Shown piece by piece: positions 19,498 to 29,925 of a stretch of DNA of 64,000 bases. This DNA comes from Saccharomycopsis fibuligera x Saccharomycopsis cf. fibuligera (lineage: Eukaryota; Ascomycota; Saccharomycetes; Ascoideales; Saccharomycopsidaceae). Numbering within the stretch: the first letter of the stretch is position 1; the number at the start of each line of letters is the position of its first letter. The position numbers and the translations under genes are program-made. The DNA is taken from the NCBI GenBank assembly GCA_001936135.1, contig CP012816.1, positions 3,779,501-3,843,500 on the forward strand, given 5' to 3'. The notes below the pieces were generated by a model, which searched no databases, was not told the origin of the DNA, and saw only the letters and a list, made by a program, of their open reading frames with translations.

Positions 19498-21249
19498 ATG
19501 AGTAATAATTACAACCACCACAACCACCACAACCACCACCATCACCCAAAGGACCGCATCCTTGTGACATTGGAACGTTACCATATTCTACCCCAGCCCA
19601 TCTTGCCTCTCACTTTGACCTACTCCGTAATTGTCACATTATCTAGCGGTTATTTATATCTCTTCTCATCTTATGCGCCCCAGATTATTGACAGACTCCA
19701 ACTAGGTCCTGTTGAAGCTGGTGTACTTACCATCTCATTATCAGTGGGCTCCGCCATTGGTGGTGTTCCTACTGGTGTATTAATTGACTCATGGGGCACA
19801 GAAATAGCAACGGCTGTTGGTGGTATTCTTACTATGGCCTCTTATTTGACTTTAAGACACTGCTACCTACACAACATTGACAACATGGTAATTCTCTCTT
19901 TGGCAGTATGTACTTCTGGATTTGCTTCAATTGTCGGAAACTATTCATCTATGAAATGCTCTACCACTAATTTTCCAAATAATAAAGGAACCGCTTGTGG
20001 ATTGGTGGCTTCCGGATTTGCTCTTAGTGCGTTAGTGCTTAGTGCCATTGCCGGTAAGTTGTTTAAAAATGATGTTCCTGGATTATTGTTATTTTTGGCT
20101 TTATTCAACGGCACTGTTATCTTTTTTGGGTTTTTTTTTGTCCGTGAAATTGTTAGCAAATTTGAAGATTATCTGAGCGTTGATGAAGAGAATAACAATA
20201 TGCACAATTACGAACCTTTGCGGTCGCCAAATGATTCAGAAGCTACTACTGGGACTTCATCATTAATGAACTCTTTGGAAAGGTCCTCCAATGATAACTA
20301 CTTGGCGACCTTGAAAGACGATTCAGAAGATTCGCGTCGTAACTATAGCAGTCGTGGTAGTAATAATAATGAAAATGAGGATGAACCTAACTCTAGCAAG
20401 AAATCATCCGAAGTTCATGAAACGATAATTCATTATCGTAATAATAACTTGCCTGAATCTGAAATATCTTCTGAACTCACTGCTTCGATTAATGCTGGTC
20501 ATCAAAAATCTTTATGGGGCAAAGCTATACTGAAAATTTCAAACTTTAAAGAAAATAGTCTCTTGTGCAAAATCTTCACTTCTAGGCTTTTCTTTTTATC
20601 CTATCTTTCTCTTACTTTTTTAACATCTATCGGTCAAACATACATTTTCTCCGTTGGCTATATCGTTCAAACTCAATATGCCAACAAAAATTATCATTAC
20701 GACGTCTCACAACATTCATTGCAAAACCTTCAAGTCTCTGTTTTCTCCTTTTGTAACTTTATTGGACGTTTTTCTGCTGGTTTGCTCTCTGATCTTATAG
20801 TTTCTAAGCTTCAGCTCCAACGTGTTTGGGTCATTAACATATCTATCCTTTTGCTCTTCATTTCTCAAGTGATACTTGTGCATTTGAACAATTTGAACCA
20901 TTTGGTCGTTGTTTCGCTGCTTAGTGGTATCGCATTCGGTATCGTTTTTGGCACTTTTCCTTCAATTATTAGCGACTACTATGATTCCAAGATTTACAGT
21001 ACAATATGGGGCACCATTACTACGGGCCCATTTTTCTGTAACACATTACTCTCGCATTATTTTGCCAAAACTATAGAACAAAATGGTGAATACGATGATG
21101 AGAGTCAAAAGTTTGTTTGTTATAAGGGAAATGATTGTTATAAGAGTACATTTTACTTGACAGAATTATTTTGTGGGCTTGCTTTGATTAGTATATTGTA
21201 TACTATTTGGTATAAAAAGAACGTGCTAAAGGAAAGAGTGTATCATTAG
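19498..21249 (+). CDS. MFS transporter, nodulin-like/Mch-type
   Basis: 583-aa membrane transporter of the major facilitator superfamily. After a His/Asn-rich N-terminus (about residues 1-22) come roughly six hydrophobic helices, then a hydrophilic Ser/Asn/Glu-rich central loop (about 227-341), then six more. The first half has SSYAPQIIDRLQLGPVEAG and GVPTGVLIDSWG, the typical helix 2-3 loop of nodulin-like MFS proteins. The second half has FIGRFSAGLLSDL and GIAFGIVFGTFPSIISDYY, which resemble Saccharomyces Mch1 and YMR155W. The substrate cannot be told from sequence; Mch1-type proteins are monocarboxylate-transporter homologues whose substrates are not well defined. Convergent with SRP14. Confidence 0.8.
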   Translation: MSNNYNHHNHHNHHHHPKDRILVTLERYHILPQPILPLTLTYSVIVTLSSGYLYLFSSYAPQIIDRLQLGPVEAGVLTISLSVGSAIGGVPTGVLIDSWGTEIATAVGGILTMASYLTLRHCYLHNIDNMVILSLAVCTSGFASIVGNYSSMKCSTTNFPNNKGTACGLVASGFALSALVLSAIAGKLFKNDVPGLLLFLALFNGTVIFFGFFFVREIVSKFEDYLSVDEENNNMHNYEPLRSPNDSEATTGTSSLMNSLERSSNDNYLATLKDDSEDSRRNYSSRGSNNNENEDEPNSSKKSSEVHETIIHYRNNNLPESEISSELTASINAGHQKSLWGKAILKISNFKENSLLCKIFTSRLFFLSYLSLTFLTSIGQTYIFSVGYIVQTQYANKNYHYDVSQHSLQNLQVSVFSFCNFIGRFSAGLLSDLIVSKLQLQRVWVINISILLLFISQVILVHLNNLNHLVVVSLLSGIAFGIVFGTFPSIISDYYDSKIYSTIWGTITTGPFFCNTLLSHYFAKTIEQNGEYDDESQKFVCYKGNDCYKSTFYLTELFCGLALISILYTIWYKKNVLKERVYH

Positions 21250-21727
21250 CTTAAAGCCAAAAGATACTCGCTTTTGACTATGTTCTTTCTTTCTTCCTGC
21301 TTAAAAAATAGACAACATGGTGTTTCTAAGCTTTCTAAATTTAATATTATATTTTTTTTTCTGGTTATAATTATCCTTTTTAAGAAATCAATCGCTTCCT
21401 TTTCCATTTTTTATTCACCTCGGGGCTTCTCATTTCCGATCAATAAATATATAAGTGTTATGGATGAGTACATGAAAACGGATGCAGTTTCAAACCGTAT
21501 TTGGCTTCTGTGTGTTATATGCTAAAGTCATTATACGTCTGTGATGTACAGAATATATCCACCACTATGGATTCATCAAAATAATACCATTATAAGCCTA
21601 ATAAACATTAAATTAACTGAAAAGAAGTATCATGACAAAAGATAAATATTATAAAAACAACGGGAAAAAAATGAAAACAAACATAAAAATGTAGTGATTC
21701 AATAAAATAATGCACATCAACTAAAAA
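21250..21727. other. Convergent intergenic region, MFS to SRP14
   Basis: No gene seen; overlapping 3' flanks. Confidence 0.55.
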
Positions 21728-22345
21728 TCATTTAGATATCCCACCTTTGGCCTTCTTCTTCTTGTTCTTCTTTTTGTCTTTCTTTTTCAATCCAGTAATT
21801 CCGTTTTTTAAAACATTCGCATACTCTTTCCAAAAGTCCTCCAAATCCTTGTTTTCTACCACCGTGGAATACTTGATCTTCTTATCCTTCTTGCTGGCGC
21901 CGTTAGTTACACGAATCAATATCGGATAAGATGCAGTATCTTTGGCTATTGTCACTGGAGCAGCAATTTCTGAAGGTACCGATACGCTATTGTTGACGGC
22001 ATTTGATGGTGGTGACTGTTTGCCTGTGACTTCATCGTAAGCGATGTCTATTAAAATGTTGGTCAGTAAATGCGTGTCTTATTAGAGTCTTTAAGTTACA
22101 CGAATCCGCTCATGAATTCGATTTTTGAAAAAGATTACTCTTTTTCAAACAATTCACATAATTGCAATGATACGTACATCTTTTCTGGGTAAAGTATAGC
22201 GACGATTGGCTTTCGTTGGCACTGGCTAGTAGCTTCGACACTCCGCTCAAAAACTGCTTCTGTTAGTATTCTGCATTCTATTATCTTTTGTCATTGATTC
22301 AATAAATAAAGTGGCACGTACTTCTTTGTTGCTCAATCTTGACAT
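21728..22345 (-). CDS. SRP14: Signal recognition particle subunit Srp14, three exons
   Basis: Alu-domain protein of the signal recognition particle, which slows translation during targeting to the ER. I reconstruct complement(join(21728..22047, 22178..22253, 22322..22345)), 139 aa. Exon 1 encodes MSRLSNKE. Intron 1 (22254-22321, 68 bases) begins GTACGT, has TACTAAC at 22268-22262 and ends CAG. Exon 2 encodes FLSGVSKLLASANES through LYFTQKR. Intron 2 (22048-22177, 130 bases) begins GTACGT and ends TAG. Exon 3 carries the conserved YPILIRVTNGASKKDKKIKYSTVV, the LEDFWKEYANVLKNGITGLKK block and a Lys-rich tail. The joined frame matches Saccharomyces Srp14 from FLSKVPEFF to STVV. It is divergent from the UBX gene with only about 300 bp between starts. 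Confidence 0.9.
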
Positions 22346-22642
22346 CTTTATGAAATATGGCACAGTGTATTTATTATAAGCTATAACGCTGCTACTGAGG
22401 GACCAGGAGCACTTCCTCTTTTCCTCCTTGACCGTCTCTGTCTTGAGTACGGGAAATCAACGAAATCGCAGCGAAAAAAGTTTGAGATGCAAAATCTACC
22501 AGGGGCACACAACCATTATCGATGGCGATACTTCAAGCACACCACCCTCTATTATTATCTGTAGACAGAATTACAAGAACCCCATCTTTCAATCTCCAGC
22601 AAGGCATCCAACCAAGGAAATTCTCACAAGTACCCGCAAAAG

Positions 22643-24541
22643 ATGCTTCTTCCTCCAGAGCAGCAGGAGATATACGACTCTTTTGTATCGATCCTCAATT
22701 ACTCTGGCGATCAAGAGACAGCAGTGCGCATTCTCACCAATAACGGCTGGGAACTCGAGCCTGCTATTCTTCAATACGTGGAGCAAGACAGCCAATATTA
22801 CAACAACCTCAACGAATTATCAAACATAACTGCGAGCGAAAGAAATCAGACAATAAGCAATGACGGATATGACAGCACGGCTGGTATTAACAACAGCAGT
22901 ATTAATGGTGTTACCAGCAGTGCCAGCACTGCATTACTGAGCTTAGCAAGTGGCGTCAGAAATTGGTGGAATAGAATCGCAAATAGTGGGGACCACGGCT
23001 ATGCTAGCTTGCCTGGTGCATTTCCAAACTCTAATAGCAATACCAATGCCAATCGGTTCTCGGTCAATGGGTCATTTGAAGTGATCAGGAACAGAACTGT
23101 CAAGTTATTTTTGTTTTTAGTATCCTTGCCGATTCTTCTTGCCTATAAAGCCATCGCCATAACGGTTTCCATAATGTCTAGAAGCTATAGAAATTTGGAC
23201 AATTTGAGGACCAAAATCACTTACTTGAACAAGCATGCTAGTAGCGGACATAGCTACAATGCTTTGCTAGGTCCCAGAAAGACACAAAAGCGTATCAACC
23301 CGATAGACACATCAAGACAATTTATTGAGGATTTTGATAACGACATACAAAGAATCCTCAGTAGCAAGAATATAGATTTGGAAAATAGCGTCAATAACGG
23401 TCACCAGCAGCAGCACAATGGACAGTCTGTAAGCCGGCCGGATTTTTTGGTTGGTGGATATACCCAAGCACTTTATATTGCCAAAAGAGACGCGCAGTGG
23501 CTTCTTGTATACATTCAAAGCGATGAACATCCAGATAAGGACAAATTCATTGAGAAGATTTTCATGAACTCTCGTTTCAACAAATTTATATCCGACAACA
23601 ATATCTTGATTTGGGGTGGTAACACATATCAAAGCGAAGCATATCAAGCAGCCAACACTTTGAACTGTGTTAAATTCCCATTTCTTGCCCTTTTATGCTT
23701 GACAACTGAGCTAACACCAACAAGTACTGGCACCGAATCCTCTAGTCCAGTTCTTAGTGTTGTCTGCAGAGTGCAAGGATACCATCCACTAAACAAGATC
23801 CTCATGAAGTTTAATCAGCAAATCGAGAAATATGAGCCTATGTTGATAACTATGAGAAATGATTTGAGAGAACAACAGCTAGCAAGAATGGTTAGGGAAC
23901 AACAGGATTTGGCATATGAAAGGTCGCTTCTTGCAGATAGACTTAAAAAGCAGAAGCAAATTTACAGACAAAGACGCGAAACACTAATGAAGCAATTTAT
24001 GCTCTACAAGTTGAAAAAGTTGGACATTGCCAACGATTTCAAAACCGGCTTGAGCAACGGTGACGATAAGAAGCAGTATGCCCGTGTTGCCATTCGCTTG
24101 CCTAATAACGGCGCAAGAATCATCAGAAGCATAAAAAAGACTGTCTCTGTGCAGGATCTATTTATTTTTACTGAATTTTTACTAAGAGAACTTATTGACC
24201 CTACGACCAACGCCATTCAGTATAGCAATTTGAATGAGTTTTTGAACAGGAGTGAGTTTGGCGGGACGAGAAACCAACAGCGTTATGATATAAGCAGCAC
24301 TCGGCCATTGCCCCGTGTGGAGTTCGTTCCGGGAACATACAAGCATAAATTCAAGTTCAAAATTTACAGTTCGTTTCCTAAAGAAGAGCTCGCCTACGAT
24401 GATGCTATAACAATTGGAGACGTCAAGTTTATTTACCCTAACGGAAACTTGATTGTTGAGGAAACTGATGGCGACGGCGGCGATTATGACGACGACGACG
24501 ACGACGACAGTGACGACCTTAGCAGACTTGAGGCTGTTTGA
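22643..24541 (+). CDS. UBX-domain protein of the FAF2/Ubx2-Ubx3 type
   Basis: 632-aa membrane-anchored Cdc48 adaptor candidate. Order of parts: a UBA-like N-terminus (about residues 1-48, with DQETAVRILTNNGWELEPAI), a Ser/Asn-rich linker, one hydrophobic segment (about 152-178, FLFLVSLPILLAYKAIAI) that could be a hairpin membrane anchor, a UAS thioredoxin-like domain (about 275-385, with LYIAKRDAQWLLVYIQSDEH), a charged coiled coil (about 405-455, with REQQDLAYERSL), and a C-terminal UBX domain (about 475-610) ending in an Asp/Glu tail. UBA-hairpin-UAS-UBX is the layout of human FAF2/UBXD8; in yeast Ubx2 recruits Cdc48 to ER-associated degradation. I cannot decide between Ubx2 and Ubx3, so no symbol is given. 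The ATG at 22643 starts directly at the UBA. Confidence 0.82.
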   Translation: MLLPPEQQEIYDSFVSILNYSGDQETAVRILTNNGWELEPAILQYVEQDSQYYNNLNELSNITASERNQTISNDGYDSTAGINNSSINGVTSSASTALLSLASGVRNWWNRIANSGDHGYASLPGAFPNSNSNTNANRFSVNGSFEVIRNRTVKLFLFLVSLPILLAYKAIAITVSIMSRSYRNLDNLRTKITYLNKHASSGHSYNALLGPRKTQKRINPIDTSRQFIEDFDNDIQRILSSKNIDLENSVNNGHQQQHNGQSVSRPDFLVGGYTQALYIAKRDAQWLLVYIQSDEHPDKDKFIEKIFMNSRFNKFISDNNILIWGGNTYQSEAYQAANTLNCVKFPFLALLCLTTELTPTSTGTESSSPVLSVVCRVQGYHPLNKILMKFNQQIEKYEPMLITMRNDLREQQLARMVREQQDLAYERSLLADRLKKQKQIYRQRRETLMKQFMLYKLKKLDIANDFKTGLSNGDDKKQYARVAIRLPNNGARIIRSIKKTVSVQDLFIFTEFLLRELIDPTTNAIQYSNLNEFLNRSEFGGTRNQQRYDISSTRPLPRVEFVPGTYKHKFKFKIYSSFPKEELAYDDAITIGDVKFIYPNGNLIVEETDGDGGDYDDDDDDDSDDLSRLEAV

Positions 24542-24925
24542 GTGCTGCTTTTGGTTTCTTGCAATGCTTGTCAATTCTCAACATCTGTCGTTTCTCCCTT
24601 TGTTTATGTTTCTTTTCAGTCTGGTGCTTTTCTTTGGTGGTTTGTTTTTCCATAATTCTGGTCTGGGTGCCCTTTTGTTCTGTTTATCTCAAACTTATGT
24701 TTCAGGTTACTGGTATGTTTTTGCGGTTCCAACAAAAGAGGTTGGCTGCTGTGGCCTTTTCTTGTAGGGCTTGGCGCATGAGGCTGCCAAAAGAAGGGAC
24801 CACAGAGAACGTAGACTCTACATGTCTGATGGCTTCTGTAGCAGTTTCTGGACCCGGTGTGCGCCGAGCGTGTAAACGGTACAAACACCAGCTGCCAAAA
24901 CCTATCTATCCTCCGCCTTTACCGG

Positions 24926-24980
24926 CAAGCACCAGCAAGCATCAGCGAGCATCAGCGAGCATCAGCAAGCATCAGCAAAA
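24926..24980. repeat. 10-bp tandem repeat (AGCATCAGCR)
   Basis: About five imperfect copies of a 10-bp unit in the 3' flank of the UBX gene. Confidence 0.8.
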
Positions 24981-25406
24981 ACTGGTACGAGCTGTTGGTT
25001 GCAGCATGTTGGGCACGCCCAGGTGCTCGCGACTGTAGTCTAAAAGGTTGCCCGCCAGCCCCTCGACGAGACGCAGCGACGGAAAACGTAACGGCAAATG
25101 CTGCATTTACCATTAGATACCCTTTTCGGCAACGTATGCAAGTCGATTTTCTCCGGCGTTTCTGTACCTATTGTCTGCTAGCAGCGCTGTTGTTCTAGAG
25201 CGCTTTGGAAGAAAAGAAAAGCAACGCGTGTCCAAGAAACGAAATGAAAAAAGAAAATTTTTCCACGTCGCGTTGTTATCAATCAAGGGCTGCAGTGACT
25301 GACTGCATAGCTCTACGCAATCGCCATCGCTGGGTGGCCGCCGTCAAACCCACCGACCGTAGTCTCTCTCTGCCGTGACGCGGTGGAGCAGCCACAACCA
25401 GGCACG

Positions 25407-25439
25407 CCGCGGGCAAACCGCGGGCAGACCGTGGGCAAA
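25407..25439. repeat. 11-bp tandem repeat (CCGCGGGCAAA)
   Basis: Three copies of an 11-bp unit, the last with changes. Confidence 0.75.
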
Positions 25440-25838
25440 AAACAGCCCTTTCCGGAGGGCCGCTGTCACGGTGCAGTGCGGTCTCTTGGGAGCATCTTGG
25501 GAGCAGGCGGGCGTCTTCCAGCACTGCGAGGTGTGTTTGTCGGTAGGGATTGCCGAATATCACATGCCACAATCTATCTGCAAAAAGCTTTGAGTGAGCG
25601 GAAAATGAAATAAAAATAAAAAAAGAGAGAGAGAGAGAGCAGAAACTGTGGCATCGCAGCTGCGTCTGCGGGAGCATACGTTTACAGTTTCCCAAAATTT
25701 GCCACCCTGGCAATGCTGGGGGTGTTCCCACCCGCGCCGCCGCCGCGGCGTGCAAACGCCATACAAGCTGCCGGCTGTGCTCCACCAGGCCTGACCGAGA
25801 GCCGCCTGAATTACCCAGATTGCGTTCGTAGCGCTGCT

Positions 25839-25896
25839 TCCGTCCTGGGGCGGAGAGCTGCGGTGCATCCGTCCTGGGGCGGAGAGCTGCGGTGCT
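25839..25896. repeat. 29-bp tandem duplication
   Basis: Two adjoining copies of a 29-bp GC-rich unit beginning TCCGTCCTGGGGCGGAGAGC, differing only near the end of each unit. Confidence 0.85.
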
Positions 25897-26029
25897 TCCG
25901 GCGGTCTCTTTTTGGGGTGTCTGCGCCAATTGGAGCGATGCTCTGGAGCGGATTTAGAGTTTCCTCTGCTGTCAGCGAGGTTCTTTGCGTGTAAAACAAT
26001 GCAGCGGGCACAGAGAGAGACAGAGAGAG

Positions 26030-26071
26030 AAAAAAAAAAAAAAAAAAAAAATTAAAAAAAAAAAAAAAAAA
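26030..26071. repeat. Two A runs separated by TT
   Basis: A runs of 22 and 18 bases with a TT between, followed by six T. They sit inside otherwise GC-rich sequence. Confidence 0.85.
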
Positions 26072-26288
26072 TTTTTTCCCTCACTCCAGCGCGCTAGAGT
26101 GCATTGACAGCACTCGCTGGCCAGTCGAGAGCGAGGCTCCTCCTGGTTCACAGGTTTGAAAGAAGCCATGGACTGGCTGCATGGCGGGGCGCACAGCAGC
26201 CCTGGGGGTGTCATACGGCGGAGGGGGTGGCAGCACCTGCTGGAGAAAGAGCGAGCACAGCAGCGGTGCGCTCCAGCGCTAAGACTGG

Positions 26289-26335
26289 CGTAGCAGCAGC
26301 AGCAGCGCCAGCAGCAGCGCCAGCAGCAGCAGCAT
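26289..26335. repeat. AGC/GCC triplet repeat
   Basis: Imperfect AGC triplets interrupted by GCC in the MRS6 upstream region. No coding context. Confidence 0.7.
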
Positions 26336-26900
26336 ATAGCGATCGAGCGTGCGAAAATTTTTTCGCCGCGGGCGGCAGAGGGCGGATATATAGTGGCAGG
26401 CGGTTGCTGCACTGGCCGGCCGGCATGTCATCCACCCCAAGGACAGAATCTGTTTTCTTTCTGTCTGTTTTTTTCTCTTCTTCTCCAGTCCTGGCGTTTT
26501 GCTTCCCTCTGACAGAGAGTCACAATATCCAGCGCGCAACTCAAGCTCTTCTACATTCACCATCTCCAGCACCAGTCCCAGCACCAGTCCCACGTCATCT
26601 CCTGCTCTCACACAGCGCGCCGCCCGCCGCCGTCTCGCTGTCGCTCCCGTTGTCCGCCTCGTTTTGCGTGTTTTTTACCCTTTTTCTCCCCCAACTTTGT
26701 GTTTTTGTTTTTCCCCTATATACCGCTGGGGCTCGCGCACTCTCAGCATCATAGCACGACTGCCAGCCTGCCAGCACCGCAATCGCCAATAGCCGCCGCT
26801 GCTAAGCAACCAGAAAACTCTCGAGATTGTGTTCCCACCAGCGCCCAGTGGCAACAAGCTGTTTCCCGCAACACACCCAGCACACTCACTGACCGCCAGC

Positions 26901-28877
26901 ATGAGCTACCAGCCGCCGTCGTCCGAGCGCAGACCCTCCATGGCCGAGCGCCGCCCGTCCAACCTTTCTGGCGCCAGGCCTCAGATTGTCCCTCAGCTAG
27001 CGTACCTCGAGCTTCCTCCGCCAAGCACAACCCCTGAGCAGGTCGATGTTCTCGTTGCCGGCACTGGGCTTGTCGAGAGCATCTTGGCCAGCGCGTTGGC
27101 GTGGAACGGCTCCAACGTGTTGCACATCGACTCCAACCCGTACTACGGTGACTCCTCCGCCACGTTGACCGTCGAGCAGCTCAAAGACTGGGTTCGCAAG
27201 GTCAACCTCCAGAAGGTCGGCTACAAAAGCTTCAAGAACGCCTCGCTATATATCCCGCGGTTGAACCAGCACAAGATTGTCTCCAAGAACTACGGCATCG
27301 ACTTGTCTCCCAAGATCCTTTTCGCAAAGTCCGACTTGTTGTCGCTCTTGATCAAGTCCAAGGTGTACAAGTATTTGGAGTTCCAGTCGCTATCGAGCTT
27401 CCATGTTTTCGAGAATGACAGCTTCGAAAAGTTGTCGAGCTCCAAACAGGACATTTTTTTGAACCAGTCGCTCAGCCTCCAGATAAAGAGAAATTTGATG
27501 AAGTTCATCAAGTTTGTGATAAACTGGGAAGTCGAAAGAGAGGTCTGGGAGCCCTTCAGAAACGCCTCCATTCAAGACTTCCTAACCCAGAAGTTCAAGT
27601 TGGAGTCTGCCCAGAGCAACGAGATCATTTTCTCGTTGGGATTGTGCACCAACACCAGATTGAGAACTCCGGAAGCGTTGCAGAGAATCAAAAGATACTT
27701 GATTTCCTTTGACGTCTACGGCAGCTTCCCCGTGTTGTATTCAAAATACGGCGGTCCCGGCGAGCTTTCGCAGGGGTTTTGCAGATCTGCTGCGGTTGCC
27801 GGCACCACGTATAAATTAGGCACTGAAATCACCCATTACAACGACGCCACCAACATCGTCACGCTTTCTGACAACACGCAGATCAAAGTCAACGAAAGGT
27901 TGGTCATAAGTCCGTCCCAGGTGCCCAACTTCCTCGATGACTACTACTCCAAGACTAAAAAGCCCTCTGTTGAAGTCAATAGAATGGTAGTAGTGGTCAC
28001 CAAAGATTGCAAAGAATGGGTTGAAGAAAATGAAAGTGCTGGTATTGTCGTTTTCCCTGAAGGCTCCTTGAAGTCGAACAACAAGTTTGCTGTGCAAGTT
28101 GTGGTAATGAACGGCGGATCTGAAATTTGCCCAGATGGGCAAGCAGTATGGTATTTGTCCACCATCGAGCAGGGCGCCAAAGCTCGCGAGGACTTGGAAA
28201 ACGCTTTGAAATTGTTGGAGGAATGCATCATTAGAGAAAGCAACATTGATAATATTGTTACCAGTGAAGACATTGAGTTCAAAAATGGCATGCCTAGTAT
28301 CTCTAGTGTCAAGTTGGGTTCAAGTTTGATGAATTTCAGTCCGAAAGAGAAGTTGAATTACATCTTGAAGCTTTCCTATACTCAGCTAACTTCCATTCCA
28401 CATTTTGGGGTTGCTAATCCAAAACTATTTGACACAAACGAAGAGCAGCAGTCAGGGCAACAGCAATCACAGCAGGACAATAGCCTCGGTGATAGCAATA
28501 ACAACAACAATAGCCCTAAGAGTGATAGAACTAATAGCACCACCACCAATAAAATTTTGTTTGATCTGATGCCTTCTTCTGAACTCTCTTATGACGGTGT
28601 CATTACTGAAGCTAAAGTGCTATATGCGAAAATCACCGGTTCCGATGACGATTTCTTTGACGTTGATTTTGAAGATGACGATGATGATAACTATAAAGCT
28701 TCTGCTTCTGCTGTTAATAACGAATCAGCAGCATATGATGATGACGACGACGATGACGTATTAGTGATGGAAGATATGACTACTGGTGCCGTCAGCCCAA
28801 ATCCAGCCGGATCGTTAGGTAGACGCCGTAACACTGAAGAAGCCATCATTGAAAGCGAAGACGAGATTATTATATAG
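26901..28877 (+). CDS. MRS6: Rab escort protein (Mrs6)
   Basis: Rab escort protein that presents Rab/Ypt GTPases to geranylgeranyl transferase II and delivers them to membranes. I start it at the ATG at 26901 (658 aa; MSYQPPSSERRPS), since the frame extended upstream has no earlier ATG. The GDI/REP fold is clear: DVLVAGTGLVESILASALAW (residues about 42-61) is the FAD-like nucleotide-binding motif of the GDI superfamily, followed by VLHIDSNPYYGDSSATL, the sequence-conserved region FLTQKFKLESAQSNEIIFSL, and SKYGGPGELSQGFCRSAAVAGTTYKL. The C-terminal 160 residues are Gln/Asn- and Asp-rich with an acidic tail. The first half uses G/C-ending codons heavily and the second half A/T-ending codons. 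Confidence 0.93.
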   Translation: MSYQPPSSERRPSMAERRPSNLSGARPQIVPQLAYLELPPPSTTPEQVDVLVAGTGLVESILASALAWNGSNVLHIDSNPYYGDSSATLTVEQLKDWVRKVNLQKVGYKSFKNASLYIPRLNQHKIVSKNYGIDLSPKILFAKSDLLSLLIKSKVYKYLEFQSLSSFHVFENDSFEKLSSSKQDIFLNQSLSLQIKRNLMKFIKFVINWEVEREVWEPFRNASIQDFLTQKFKLESAQSNEIIFSLGLCTNTRLRTPEALQRIKRYLISFDVYGSFPVLYSKYGGPGELSQGFCRSAAVAGTTYKLGTEITHYNDATNIVTLSDNTQIKVNERLVISPSQVPNFLDDYYSKTKKPSVEVNRMVVVVTKDCKEWVEENESAGIVVFPEGSLKSNNKFAVQVVVMNGGSEICPDGQAVWYLSTIEQGAKAREDLENALKLLEECIIRESNIDNIVTSEDIEFKNGMPSISSVKLGSSLMNFSPKEKLNYILKLSYTQLTSIPHFGVANPKLFDTNEEQQSGQQQSQQDNSLGDSNNNNNSPKSDRTNSTTTNKILFDLMPSSELSYDGVITEAKVLYAKITGSDDDFFDVDFEDDDDDNYKASASAVNNESAAYDDDDDDDVLVMEDMTTGAVSPNPAGSLGRRRNTEEAIIESEDEIII

Positions 28878-29131
28878 AAAATGTGGCTGAAAGTGATTTA
28901 TCATCATTTGCTTGTCCTCGTGAAAACTCGACTACATGCTTAACTTTTGGTTATTTTCGGCTTGTATTTTTTCCTTCTGCTTGAGTGTTGGACCCTTTTT
29001 CTCCATTATTATTTTACTGTACTACTATGCTCTGTGTTTATATTTTTACTATTCTATATTAGCTTCCACTTTTTTTTTTTATGAGTAACTGGTTTTTTTA
29101 TATTTTGTTGGTTTTCTACTTTCTCTTTTTC

Positions 29132-29159
<28 letters not shown>
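29132..29159. repeat. Poly(dT) run, 28 bases
   Basis: Uninterrupted T run downstream of MRS6. Confidence 0.9.
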
Positions 29160-29162
<3 letters not shown>

Positions 29163-29536
29163 TTTTTGTTTTTCGTTCCAATTCAAACTTTCATTTCTTG
29201 TGCCTTGTGCAATCAAAACAGAATATAAAAAAAGAAGTATCAGAAGTATTTTTTAGTCTAATCACTATAATTGTCTATTTAATTGATTTTATTTTTGACT
29301 CATTTTTACAGGTCGTTCCTGCAGGTCTTCTGGAGCGAGACAAATCAAGAGTATTTATCCTCTCGTTGCAGTTTATCCGTTGGGCTTTGTTTTTGCATGC
29401 ATGTGTTCTTGCGTATCACATATTTTTCTTCTTTTTTTTTCGTCTTGATTTGATTTTGATTTTTGCTCGTATGTACTAAACCAGCAAGTCTTTAAGAATT
29501 CTGTGCTACCAAAATATACATTCTTTGTTAAAAACT

Positions 29537-29537
<1 letters not shown>

Positions 29538-29568
<31 letters not shown>
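29538..29568. repeat. Poly(dT) run, 31 bases
   Basis: Uninterrupted T run between MRS6 and the oxygenase gene. Confidence 0.9.
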
Positions 29569-29925
29569 CTTTTGAATATTTTTTACGGGCGTTCGAGTTG
29601 TGCTTTCTTGATTCATGTTGGCAAAGTTGCATTACACTTGTTTTTTATGTCGGCACCAATGAGGTCCTCAGCAAACAAGACCAGCACAAATCCGTGCACA
29701 GACAAGCAACCACAAAAACCCAAGTAACCAAGGAACAGTGACTTGTATGCTTTTTGACTGTACTCAGAAATACAGCAGTTCGAGTTCTTGAACATACCGT
29801 ACATTGAATAAGTTTCCAAAATATGTGAAATATTTTCTAAACATAGCAATAAAAAATACGGAGTAACATTTCAATTCTCTAACGTAAAACTATTAACATG
29901 AAAACTAATCAAAAAGCCTCTGTCC

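Larger units (their letters stand above)
24542..26900. other. Long GC-rich upstream region of MRS6
   Basis: About 2.4 kb with no gene I can support. GC-rich open frames on both strands start at non-ATG codons or are low-complexity. It contains several short tandem repeats (24926-24980, 25407-25439, 25839-25896, 26289-26335), a GA repeat near 25624-25640 and two adjoining A runs at 26030-26071. A TATA-like CTATATACC lies at about 26716. It could hold a long leader or a noncoding RNA, which I cannot identify by eye. Confidence 0.45.
28878..29925. other. Convergent intergenic region, MRS6 to the oxygenase
   Basis: No gene supported. T-rich, with T runs at 29132-29159 and 29538-29568. Confidence 0.6.

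Noticed and set aside
25279-25929. 216-codon minus-strand frame in the GC-rich region
   Set aside because: Begins at TTG, not ATG, and has no recognisable domain; long chance frames are expected in GC-rich DNA.
29081-29479. Phe/Leu-rich frame across a T run
   Set aside because: Most of it is poly-Phe from the T run; no domain and no sensible start context.
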